Shown piece by piece: positions 1-5,473 of a DNA stretch of 7,154 nt. The notes under the pieces are model-generated. The model searched no databases. It saw only the letters and a program-made list of their open reading frames with translations, and was not told the origin of the DNA. Source of the stretch: Burkholderiales bacterium UBA2459. GTDB taxonomy: Bacteria > Pseudomonadota > Gammaproteobacteria > Burkholderiales > Burkholderiaceae_E. The DNA lies in NCBI GenBank assembly GCA_002342365.1, contig DDPV01000048.1:5783-12936 (forward strand), in the 5' to 3' direction. A program made the translations under genes and the position numbers. The first letter of the stretch is position 1. Each line of letters opens with the position of its first letter.

Positions 1-209
1 AAGCCTGAAGCGTTCAGCAGCGCAAAACGCTCAAGCGATTGTCTGAGGCTAAGCAGGTTGTTCGTTGCTTCAATGCCTGCGTCTTTGGCAAAGCTTGGGT
101 CTTGCCACATCGCCATAAAATGAATGGCATCGTCGGCATGTACAGCACCAAGCACGGTCCGAAGGCCAAGGAGCTCGGGACAGGATCGCGGTTGCGCGCT
201 TGTGTTCAA
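1..209 (-). CDS. Partial hypothetical protein, N-terminal part (runs off the left edge)
   Basis: Reading leftward from a TTG at 209-207, the frame stays open to the window edge (69 codons) and gives a protein-like sequence with segments such as PELLGLRTVLGAVHADDAIHF and, later, a helical stretch ending SLRQSLERFALLNASG. The TTG overlaps the stop codon of the preceding leftward gene as TTGA. No other start codon lies between it and the in-frame TGA upstream, so the start is probably translationally coupled; the next candidates are ATG codons around residue 34. No Shine-Dalgarno sequence is visible. The piece looks soluble and mostly helical, with no signal peptide or membrane segment. I do not recognise the family. 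The C-terminal part lies outside the window. That this frame is coding is fairly likely; the exact start is uncertain. Confidence 0.55.
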   Translation of the reverse strand, partial: MNTSAQPRSCPELLGLRTVLGAVHADDAIHFMAMWQDPSFAKDAGIEATNNLLSLRQSLERFALLNASG

Positions 210-406
210 CGATTTACGAGGTTTTTGCGGTAGGCCTCACGAACCTGCGCCAGCTCACGGTTCAGCCTTGCCCGCTGCGTTTTTGCAACGCCGGGGTTTG
301 AAAGCTCGGCAATCAGTGCTTTCATCCGCACGCCTAACTGGTTAGCCGTGGGATCCTCCTGCCCCGATCGCAGCGCGATCATCAACGCATCCGTGAAGTC
401 GTTCAT
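206..406 (-). CDS. Small hypothetical helical protein (66 aa)
   Basis: From the ATG at 406-404 this encodes 66 residues beginning MNDFTDALMIALRSGQ, rich in Ala, Arg, Leu and Glu and probably all helical, with a basic amphipathic C-terminal half (residues ~40-66). No signal peptide, membrane segment or cysteine is seen. The same frame stays open upstream to a TTG at 547, directly after an in-frame TAG, which would give 113 aa. I prefer the ATG because codon composition changes sharply at about 407: the upstream part is AT-rich (Ile, Asn, Phe, Lys, Leu-TTA) and looks like intergenic DNA read as protein. Neither start has a clear ribosome-binding site. The stop overlaps the TTG of the next leftward gene by 4 nt, so the two probably form an operon. 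Function unknown. A tiny helical protein beside another small gene recalls secretion-apparatus chaperones, but that is only an analogy. Confidence 0.55.
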   Translation of the reverse strand: MNDFTDALMIALRSGQEDPTANQLGVRMKALIAELSNPGVAKTQRARLNRELAQVREAYRKNLVNR

Positions 407-428
407 GAGGGGGTATACGGAGAGATTT

Positions 429-452
429 AAAAAAATGCTTAACAAAAAAATG
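429..452. repeat. Two A7-TG direct repeats, 15-bp period
   Basis: The nonamer AAAAAAATG occurs at 429-437 and again at 444-452, with similar bases after each copy (CTTAAC and TTTAGG). Phased A-tracts in an AT-rich spacer can bend DNA, act as UP elements or attract H-NS/MvaT-like silencers. The repeat is visible directly; any of these roles is inferred. Confidence 0.5.
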
Positions 453-607
453 TTTAGGCCTTGATCCAAATTTGTAGGATTAACGCCATAAGTTTTGCTA
501 ATCGTTTGCCGAATAGCGATCGAAAACGTCCGTTTGTCGAATTTCAACTACGTTTTGTCTGACACGTCGGATCGCCTTCAGTAGATTCCACAGTCCGTTA
601 AGCGCAA

Positions 608-612
608 AAGGA
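608..612 (+). promoter_or_regulatory. Ribosome-binding site of the transglycosylase gene (AAGGA)
   Basis: An AAAAGGA run ends only 3 nt before the ATG at 616. The spacing is short, but this is the only purine-rich site nearby. The frame is open further upstream without any ATG, which supports 616 as the start. Confidence 0.5.
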
Positions 613-615
613 ATC

Positions 616-1899
616 ATGGGCTTGCAAGCGAAGTCGCTTCAAACGCGATCGACGCGATCGCATCGCGCCGCTAAGACGCCGGTCGAGCAGTTCATGCGCA
701 GGCCGGTTTCGGGTTATGACTACGCCCGGGCCTATGCGCATCGGGGCGATGCCTTGCTTGATCTCGGGATTCAGGCCGAAGCGCTGCTGACCTTTGAACG
801 CGCGCTGAATTTTGATCCCGATTATCTGGCTGCGCATCTCGGCCGCGCCCGCGCCTTGGCGATGATGCAGCAGCATCAGGCGGCATTGCAGATCTATCAG
901 CGCCTGATGACAGAGCCAACAAAGCTCAAGATGGATTCCTTGACCTTAGGCCGTGTTCAGGATGCGATCGCTGAGATTGAGCGAGTTCAAGCGTCGCAGA
1001 CTACTGCTTCGGCGAAAAAGCCCAGAGGTTTTCGCTTGCGCTCGCTTGCTCATCGGATCCATCTTCCGAAGATTGAGACAAGGTGGTACTGGCGAGCGAT
1101 TCCGGTGCTCACGGTTGCGATGGCTGCTGCCTTGCTGGGTCCCTGGATGGAGGACGAGGCTGTGCGGCAAGGCTTCATTCAGGCTTCAGACATCCAGTCT
1201 TTGCGCGAAGACCGCGATCTTGCGGTGCCGGGCGATGCTGCCTTCGCGCAGGAACCAAGGCTTCAATCGCCAGGGCAGGGGGTTCCTGCTTCGGTACAGT
1301 TTGCTCAATCAGTCGATCTCGCTGAGGCAGCCATTAGCGGCGCAACGACGCTGCGTTTTCGGCCGCACGCCCATTCGGGTCAACAGTTCCCCGCGAATAA
1401 GGCTGTGAGGCCGCTGGATGGTTCGCAACGAGAACGTCTCGTGGACTATATCGTTGAACAATTCAGCTCAAAGCCGGGCGTTGCGCGTGCAGTGGTCCAA
1501 GAGGCGGTGATCGTTGGAAAACAGTTACATATCGATCCCTTGCTGCTCCTTGCCATCATCGCTGTGGAATCGCGATTTGATCCGATGGCGCAAAGTAGCA
1601 AGGGCGCGAAAGGACTCATGCAAGTGCACACCGCGGTGCATTCGGCCCGTTTCGACCCTTTTGGCGGGTCAGCCGCCGCTTTTGATTTCGGCGCGAATAT
1701 TCGAATCGGGGCCCAGATTCTTCAGGAACATCTAAGCCGCCACGGATCAGTTGACCTTGCGCTGAAGCACTATGTGGGTGCCGCAAGAATGGCCCATGAT
1801 CAGGGTTACGCAACCAAGGTTCGTAAAGAACGGCTCAAGCTCGAGCAGGTCTGGGCTCAGCCTTTGCCCTCGCCCTCTTCCACGATCAGTCGGCGGTAA
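616..1899 (+). CDS. TPR and SLT domain membrane protein, putative lytic transglycosylase
   Basis: 427 aa with an unusual order of parts. Residues ~35-100 hold about two tetratricopeptide repeats (AYAHRGDALLDLG, then ALNFDPDYLAAHLGRARALA). A basic linker (~130-157) precedes one membrane segment at ~159-177 (WYWRAIPVLTVAMAAALLG). A low-complexity linker follows, then a C-terminal SLT (lysozyme-like) domain at ~275-410. In that domain AVESRFDP carries the likely catalytic Glu318, GAKGLMQV (~330-337) matches the family GxxGLMQ motif, and NIRIGAQIL with a following ALKHYVGAA corresponds to the usual NI..G..YL and ALAAYNAG blocks, the last one degenerate. No cleavable signal peptide is seen, so the TPRs should be cytoplasmic and the SLT domain periplasmic, cleaving peptidoglycan glycan strands. 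It probably heads an operon with the dehydratase 6 nt downstream. The domain calls are strong; the biological role, such as local wall opening for an envelope machine, is inferred. Confidence 0.85.
   Translation: MGLQAKSLQTRSTRSHRAAKTPVEQFMRRPVSGYDYARAYAHRGDALLDLGIQAEALLTFERALNFDPDYLAAHLGRARALAMMQQHQAALQIYQRLMTEPTKLKMDSLTLGRVQDAIAEIERVQASQTTASAKKPRGFRLRSLAHRIHLPKIETRWYWRAIPVLTVAMAAALLGPWMEDEAVRQGFIQASDIQSLREDRDLAVPGDAAFAQEPRLQSPGQGVPASVQFAQSVDLAEAAISGATTLRFRPHAHSGQQFPANKAVRPLDGSQRERLVDYIVEQFSSKPGVARAVVQEAVIVGKQLHIDPLLLLAIIAVESRFDPMAQSSKGAKGLMQVHTAVHSARFDPFGGSAAAFDFGANIRIGAQILQEHLSRHGSVDLALKHYVGAARMAHDQGYATKVRKERLKLEQVWAQPLPSPSSTISRR
643..660 (+). repeat. 9-bp tandem duplication inside the transglycosylase gene
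   Basis: ACGCGATCG is repeated head to tail (643-651, 652-660) and encodes Thr-Arg-Ser twice, residues 10-15 in the basic N-terminal tail. Being in frame it does not disturb the gene. It could be a variable-number site through replication slippage. Confidence 0.6.
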
Positions 1900-1905
1900 A
1901 TAGCC

Positions 1906-2259
1906 ATGCAAACGATCGATCCCGAAGCATTCATGATCCAACTCAATCAGGCATTAGACGATGCGCTCATCGGGCCCAACGGCTGGCGACTCGTCGATGA
2001 AAAGGCCTGCATCGAGCGCCGCTACAGCTTTGGAAACTTCCGAAGCTGTTTTGCATTCATGACGCAGATGGCCTTGTACTCCGAGCATCATGATCACCAT
2101 CCGTGCTGGCAACAAGACGGCAGCCACCTTGTGATTGAGCTGCACTCGCATGATGTTGCGGGTCTAAGCAAGCGTGATTTGAACTGGGCGATCGAAGCCG
2201 AGCGCCTCTATGGGAAATCGAACCCATCAGGCGACGATCAAAGCAAAAATGCGCTATAG
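1906..2259 (+). CDS. 4a-hydroxytetrahydrobiopterin dehydratase (pterin-4a-carbinolamine dehydratase)
   Basis: 117 aa, close to the usual length of this single-domain cytoplasmic family (EC 4.2.1.96), which dehydrates 4a-hydroxytetrahydropterin to quinonoid dihydropterin during cofactor recycling for aromatic amino acid hydroxylases. Diagnostic motifs are present: GW at 26-27, a Y-S-F-x-N-F block at 40-45, then the active-site HHP at 64-66, and LHSHDVAGLSKRD at ~79-91, which matches the family THDxGGLTxxD. The three histidines expected at the active site (H64, H65, H82) are all there. The start at 1906 is 6 nt after the transglycosylase stop with only a weak GGCGG upstream, so translation is probably coupled; Met10 (1933) is an alternative start. 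No phenylalanine hydroxylase gene is adjacent, so I leave out the symbol phhB. Some bacterial members may act in pterin or molybdopterin metabolism instead. Confidence 0.9.
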   Translation: MQTIDPEAFMIQLNQALDDALIGPNGWRLVDEKACIERRYSFGNFRSCFAFMTQMALYSEHHDHHPCWQQDGSHLVIELHSHDVAGLSKRDLNWAIEAERLYGKSNPSGDDQSKNAL

Positions 2260-2260
2260 T
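2231..2260 (+). promoter_or_regulatory. Possible promoter for the carbonic anhydrase gene
   Basis: TATAGT at 2255-2260, within GCTATAGT, resembles a sigma70 or sigmaS -10 element. GCGACG at 2231-2236 keeps the GAC core of a -35 element with an 18-bp spacer. It overlaps the end of the dehydratase gene and lies ~80 nt before the carbonic anhydrase start. The match is weak. Confidence 0.25.
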
Positions 2261-2328
2261 TCGGAGAACTAAATTTCCTAAGGACCTGATCGCATTAGGG
2301 CCAAGTTTTCGACTTCATCCATCTCCAC

Positions 2329-2333
2329 GGGAG
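2329..2333 (+). promoter_or_regulatory. Ribosome-binding site of the carbonic anhydrase gene (GGGAG)
   Basis: GGGAG sits 7 nt before the ATG at 2341, ideal spacing. It fixes that start and hence the long N-terminal leader of the protein. Confidence 0.65.
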
Positions 2334-2340
2334 CCTCGCA

Positions 2341-3297
2341 ATGCAGCGTCTTGTTGAAACAGCGTTTGAATCACTATCTTTGGCCGCAGGCCGTTTAGCG
2401 TCAGTTTCCTCGCGGGGGAGTAGCCGAACCGCTGTTGCGTTGGCCTCTCTTGTCGTTATCGGCGGTTCACTACCTGCGACTTCACTGGCAGCGACCCAGG
2501 GCGACGCATCGCACAGCATGGTCTCCGACCAGGTGATCAAGACGCAGCACGATGCGCTGAGCAAAAACACAGCCGGCAAGGGCTTTGGGCCGCAATCACC
2601 GCGCGATATCGACGCCTTGTTTGGTCGCAATCTCGTCGCATTCGGAACGGCACCGAAAAGCAGCGAGATGAATCTTTGCAATATTCATTTTCACAAAAAT
2701 GCTGAGCATAAGGGCGGTCAGTTCACCAAGTATGCTGGCAATGGCGATGGAAAAGGCTACGGCACCGGCTACAAATACACCGGTCAGCTCAGCGCTGAAG
2801 AGTTGGCAAAACCTGCGACTGAGGCCTGCTCGAGCCAACACGGGGCTTTGTATCCAGGCGATACCATTGAAGTGCACTATGTCTACTCATCGGCGCGCGT
2901 CGATCCGGGGCCGAGCCTTGGCGCCTGTCTGAACGACTCGATTAAAAACCCTCAGCTGAGGGTTGAGGCTCAGGTGATGGTCCTGGTCAACGATCCGAAA
3001 GCAAAAGATTTTCGCGAGCTTGCCAAGCACGGTGTAAAAGCAGGCTTTCATCAGGCACTGAACATTCCAGCCGACACCGGTAAACCGGTGCAATACGGTG
3101 GATCGACGACAGGACCTGCCTACAACGAACAGGGGTCACCGCTTCAGGTATCCTGGAGCGTTCGCCCGATGGTTACCAAAGTCCATATCGATACGGTCGG
3201 GGCATGGTGCAAAGCCAATGTATTCAAGGAAGATCATGCCCACGGCGTTCGCAACTTGGTCGTGCAGTACGAGTTGCTATCAACGATCAACCCTTGA
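2341..3297 (+). CDS. Delta-class carbonic anhydrase, exported
   Basis: 318 aa. The long N-terminus has a basic stretch (residues ~18-30), a hydrophobic core (AVALASLVVIGG, ~31-42) and a likely signal peptidase site near ATSLA/ATQ (~50). The mature protein resembles the delta-class carbonic anhydrase family first described from marine diatoms: NLCNIHFHKNAEHKGG (111-126) supplies clustered histidines H116, H118 and H123, and DTIEVHYVYSS (174-184) supplies H179, together fitting a three-histidine zinc site. Family-like aromatic/Gly-rich text (GYGTGYKYTG, ~139-148) lies between. Four cysteines in the mature part (113, 163, 196, 290) could form disulfides, which fits a periplasmic location. The role would be CO2/bicarbonate interconversion outside the cytoplasm. 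It stands alone, and its stop codon touches the stop of the opposing Bug gene. Family assignment is from recalled motifs; which histidines bind metal is inferred. Confidence 0.8.
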   Translation: MQRLVETAFESLSLAAGRLASVSSRGSSRTAVALASLVVIGGSLPATSLAATQGDASHSMVSDQVIKTQHDALSKNTAGKGFGPQSPRDIDALFGRNLVAFGTAPKSSEMNLCNIHFHKNAEHKGGQFTKYAGNGDGKGYGTGYKYTGQLSAEELAKPATEACSSQHGALYPGDTIEVHYVYSSARVDPGPSLGACLNDSIKNPQLRVEAQVMVLVNDPKAKDFRELAKHGVKAGFHQALNIPADTGKPVQYGGSTTGPAYNEQGSPLQVSWSVRPMVTKVHIDTVGAWCKANVFKEDHAHGVRNLVVQYELLSTINP

Positions 3298-3306
3298 TTA
3301 ATCAAG
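3293..3306. repeat. 14-bp perfect palindrome across two abutting stop codons
   Basis: CTTGATTAATCAAG is self-complementary and centred on the junction of the carbonic anhydrase TGA (3295-3297) and the leftward Bug TAA (3298-3300). It has no loop and no T-run, so it is not a normal intrinsic terminator. It may be chance, since both proteins end in similar codons. Confidence 0.6.
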
Positions 3307-4302
3307 CCTGATATTGGCGCCTTTTACCACCTTGGCGTTTCGCTCGAATTCCTCGTTGAGAAACCTTGCAGCATCGTCCAGGGTCCCGCCGCCAGGCACG
3401 ACCCCGGTACTTTGCAGTTTCTCTCGGACCGAGGGCGTTGCCAGGATGCGGTTAGCTTCACTATTGAGTTTTCGCAAAATCTCCGGGGGCGTTTTTGCCG
3501 GGGCCAGGACCATAGCCCAGGTGTTTGCAATGAAGGCGGTGCCTTGCTCTTTGAACGTCGGCACATCCGGGTAACCGGGTAAACGTTGATCGCTGGCCAT
3601 GCCGATCAGCTTGATCTTGCCGGCCTTACCATGCGGGACCATCGCCAGCGGCACATCGAACATAAGCTGGATCGCTCCACCAATCAGATCGGTCAATGCC
3701 GGTTGCGTGCCTTTGTAGGGCACATGTTGCATTGAGATCCCATGGTTTGCCATGAATTGCTCCATCGCCAGGTGCGCAGCCGCGCCTTTTCCCGAAGAGC
3801 CGTAGTTCAGCTTCCCGGGATTGGCTTTTGCGTAAGCGATCAGTTCGGCCGCTGTGCTAAAGGGCGTGGCTATGTTTGCGCTCAGGATTAATGGCGCAAC
3901 CCCGGTCACAATAACGGGAGTGAGGTCTGTTGCGGCGTTGAAAGTCATTTTGCCGTAAAGCGATGGGTTAGCCGCATGTGCTGCAATCACGGTCGTTAAG
4001 GTGTAGCCGTCGGGTGCGGCTTTTGCCACCATATCCACCGCAATCATGCTGTTGGCACCAGGCTTGTAGTCGAACAACACCGGCTGTCCGAGCGCTTTGG
4101 CAAGCGGCTCGCCAATGGTTCGGGCCATGTTGTCGGTAAAACCCCCAGGCGTATACCCAACAAGCATGCGAATCGGTTTGCTGGGGTAGGTTGCTTGCGC
4201 ATGCGCAGCGCCTAAGCCCATGGCACCCAGTCCGGCGAGTGTGCCCCATTGCACTGGAAGCTGGATCAGTGCGCGGCGAAGTTTGGAATCGGGTGTTTTC
4301 AT
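3298..4302 (-). CDS. Bug-family tripartite tricarboxylate transporter substrate-binding protein (second gene of pair)
   Basis: 334 aa from the ATG at 4302-4300, typical for Bug/TctC periplasmic receptors. An upstream ATG at 4362 is in frame, but it would overlap the preceding gene by 50 nt and put 20 polar residues before the signal peptide. From 4302 the gap is 10 nt and an AAGAG lies 7 nt upstream. A signal peptide (basic start, core ~15-33) probably ends near AAHA/QATYP (35). Family motifs: YPSKPIRMLVGYTPGG (39-54), LGQPVLFDYKPGA (71-83), AAPDGYTL (95-102), NYGSSGKG (166-173), HVPYKGTQPALTDL (193-206) and YPDVPTFKEQG (244-254). These proteins trap small solutes, often carboxylates, and hand them to a TctAB-type membrane complex; none is in the window, so it is an orphan receptor. 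The ligand cannot be read from sequence. Where many homologues have an Arg/Pro-Gly-Ala-Gly-Gly turn, it has KPGANS. Confidence 0.9.
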   Translation of the reverse strand: MKTPDSKLRRALIQLPVQWGTLAGLGAMGLGAAHAQATYPSKPIRMLVGYTPGGFTDNMARTIGEPLAKALGQPVLFDYKPGANSMIAVDMVAKAAPDGYTLTTVIAAHAANPSLYGKMTFNAATDLTPVIVTGVAPLILSANIATPFSTAAELIAYAKANPGKLNYGSSGKGAAAHLAMEQFMANHGISMQHVPYKGTQPALTDLIGGAIQLMFDVPLAMVPHGKAGKIKLIGMASDQRLPGYPDVPTFKEQGTAFIANTWAMVLAPAKTPPEILRKLNSEANRILATPSVREKLQSTGVVPGGGTLDDAARFLNEEFERNAKVVKGANIRLD

Positions 4303-4312
4303 GGAAGGACTC

Positions 4313-5338
4313 TTAGCTGACTTTGATTTGATTGCGCTTGATGACGTCGGACATCTTGGCACTATAGGCTTTCATATAGGCTGCAAGCTCGGCTGGCCCT
4401 TTGAACTCAGGCTCGACAGAGATCGTCGCGAAGGTTTTCTTCACCTCCGGGTTTTGCATTGACTTTTCGATGATCGCGGCCATTTGCTCGACAATCGATT
4501 TGGGCGTTCCGCCCGGAAGCATCACCCCGATCCACGCCCCCATGTCGAATCCGGTCAAGCCCAGTGCGCTTGCAAAGGGCGCAACGCCCGGCACCAGAGG
4601 GGTCTCTCTGCCGATCGAGAGTCCATAGGCCTTGAGCTTGCCCGCGCGGATAAGAGGCATGGTCGATGCGGCGGTTTCAATGCAGTAATTCACCTGGCCA
4701 GTCATCACATCAGCAATCGCTGGAACGCTTCCTTTGTAGGGAACATGGAGCGCCTGAATGCCGGTTGCTGCGTTAAAGGCTTCCGCAAACAGGTGAGCGG
4801 TTGCACCGGTTCCAGAGGATGCGAAGCTGTACTTGCCTGGGGCTGCCTTAAGGCGGGCGACAAAGTCACGAATGTCCTTGGCCGGAAAATCGGGAGCTGT
4901 TACCAGCACAAAAGGTGCAACACCCATCAGTGCGACCGGCGTCAGATCCTTTTCTGGATCGAAGGGCACTTTCTGAAGCAATGGCGCAATCGAAACCGGA
5001 CCGCTTGAGGCTGCGAGCAAAGTGTAGCCATCGGCCGCGGCTTTAGCGACTGCATCGGTACCAATAATGCCGCCAGCGCCGGCCTTGTTGTCAACCACAA
5101 CCGGCTGACCGAGGACTTTGCTGATCTCCTGGGCTGCGATGCGTCCGACAAGATCGGTTGCCTGACCGGGGGTCCAGGGTACGATCATTTTTAGCGGGCG
5201 ATTGGGAAAGGCCGATTGCGCCAAGGCAAGGCCTGGGAGCGTAGCGGCGAGGCCGGTAACCAGGCCAGACTGCACCCACAGCCTGCGTGCTCGGCTGTCA
5301 ATCATCTTCCGAGGGGGAACGTTTAGCGATCGGCTCAT
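4313..5338 (-). CDS. Bug-family tripartite tricarboxylate transporter substrate-binding protein (first gene of pair)
   Basis: 341 aa. The ATG at 5338-5336 has AAGGAG 10 nt upstream; the internal ATG at 5305 (Met12) has no well-spaced site, so I keep the longer form. The signal peptide has RARRLWVQSG (16-25), a twin-Arg that only loosely resembles a Tat motif, then a hydrophobic core and a likely cut at LALA/QSAFP (40). Family blocks: FPNRPLKMIVPWTPG (44-58), LGQPVVVDNKAGAGG (76-90), AADGYTLLAASSGP (101-114), SFASSGTGATAHL (171-183) and HVPYKGSVPAIADV (198-211). Differences from the downstream paralogue: PGQATD replaces the usual PGGxxD, and the common P-x-VPT-F block is degenerate (LVPGVAPFASAL, 248-259), suggesting another ligand. 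It heads the two-gene leftward operon and is preceded by a structured leader with mini-ORFs. The actual solute is unknown. Confidence 0.9.
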   Translation of the reverse strand: MSRSLNVPPRKMIDSRARRLWVQSGLVTGLAATLPGLALAQSAFPNRPLKMIVPWTPGQATDLVGRIAAQEISKVLGQPVVVDNKAGAGGIIGTDAVAKAAADGYTLLAASSGPVSIAPLLQKVPFDPEKDLTPVALMGVAPFVLVTAPDFPAKDIRDFVARLKAAPGKYSFASSGTGATAHLFAEAFNAATGIQALHVPYKGSVPAIADVMTGQVNYCIETAASTMPLIRAGKLKAYGLSIGRETPLVPGVAPFASALGLTGFDMGAWIGVMLPGGTPKSIVEQMAAIIEKSMQNPEVKKTFATISVEPEFKGPAELAAYMKAYSAKMSDVIKRNQIKVS

Positions 5339-5348
5339 GATGCAATGT

Positions 5349-5354
5349 CTCCTT
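5349..5354 (-). promoter_or_regulatory. Ribosome-binding site of the first Bug gene (AAGGAG)
   Basis: On the minus strand AAAAAGGAGA ends ~10 nt before the ATG at 5338. The spacing is slightly long but the match is strong, and it decides the start over Met12. Confidence 0.65.
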
Positions 5355-5360
5355 TTTGAT

Positions 5361-5402
5361 CTAGTGATACATCATAAGCCTTAGGCTCATCGAAATCATC
5401 AT
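5361..5402 (-). other. Possible 13-codon mini-ORF in the Bug operon leader
   Basis: ATGATG at 5402 opens a reading frame MMISMSLRLMMYH ending in TAG at 5363-5361, in a different frame from the CTG leader ORF. There is no close ribosome-binding site. It is reported only because the leader is unusually rich in start codons; expression is unlikely. Confidence 0.12.
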
Positions 5403-5423
5403 GCTTGAGCGCAAGGCTAAGGC
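5378..5423. repeat. Inverted repeat GCCTTAG / CTAAGGC in the Bug operon leader
   Basis: GCCTTAG (5378-5384) is matched by CTAAGGC (5417-5423) across 32 nt. In the leader RNA this would pair the region just downstream of the consensus Shine-Dalgarno and CTG with a region near the Bug ribosome-binding site. The stem is only 7 bp, so a regulatory role is speculative. Confidence 0.3.
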
Positions 5424-5426
5424 CTT

Positions 5427-5453
5427 TCAGATTACCTCCTCACGAATACTCAT
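5427..5453 (-). other. Mini-ORF MSIREEVI in the Bug operon leader
   Basis: ATG at 5453 starts an 8-codon ORF whose TGA (5429-5427) overlaps the CTG of the next leader ORF as CTGA. Its Glu-Glu codons are the GAGGAGGT Shine-Dalgarno sequence itself. It has no obvious ribosome-binding site of its own. Confidence 0.2.
5434..5441 (-). promoter_or_regulatory. Consensus Shine-Dalgarno (GAGGAGGT) without a normal start codon
   Basis: On the minus strand GAGGAGGT is fully complementary to the 16S 3' tail, yet the only plausible initiator within 12 nt is CTG after a 3-nt gap. It lies ~95 nt ahead of the Bug ATG. It could drive a leader peptide or be a ribosome standby site. Confidence 0.4.
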
Positions 5454-5473
5454 TAAGTTATCTAAAGAAGAAC

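Larger units (their letters stand above)
407..615. promoter_or_regulatory. Divergent intergenic region with AT-rich core
   Basis: This spacer separates the leftward small genes from the rightward transglycosylase operon and should hold promoters in both directions. Its most AT-rich part, about 421-480, contains two seven-A tracts. I could not find a convincing -35/-10 pair in either direction. If the 66-aa gene actually starts at the TTG at 547, most of this region would be coding instead. Confidence 0.4.
5335..5430 (-). other. Leader ORF with CTG start overlapping the Bug gene start (31 codons)
   Basis: Three nucleotides after a consensus Shine-Dalgarno (5434-5441) lies CTG at 5430-5428. 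From it 31 codons run open to a TGA at 5337-5335 that overlaps the first Bug ATG as ATGA. The peptide starts KGLSLALKHDDFDEPKAYDV after its first residue and is acidic in the middle. No ATG, GTG or TTG exists in this frame. It may be a coupled leader peptide, a relic of a decayed gene, or chance. Confidence 0.3.

Noticed and set aside
953..1408. 151-codon rightward ORF inside the transglycosylase gene
   Set aside because: It is very Arg/Ser/Leu-rich and lies in another frame of a clearly coding region, so it is a shadow of the real gene.
2295..2681. 128-codon leftward ORF opposite the carbonic anhydrase
   Set aside because: It is antisense to the signal peptide and start of a supported gene, with no recognisable protein features.
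4303..4362. Upstream in-frame ATG at 4362 as the start of the second Bug gene
   Set aside because: It would overlap the first Bug gene by 50 nt and place a polar 20-residue extension before a normal signal peptide; the ATG at 4302 fits operon spacing.
4484..5008. 174-codon rightward ORF opposite the first Bug gene
   Set aside because: It is antisense to well-conserved Bug motifs, has low-complexity Cys/Arg/Gly composition and no ribosome-binding site.
5427..5441. RF2-like programmed frameshift at AGGAGGT-AATC-TGA
   Set aside because: A +1 shift there reaches a stop after three codons, and there is no proper slippery heptamer for a -1 shift; overlapping initiation at CTG explains the layout more simply.
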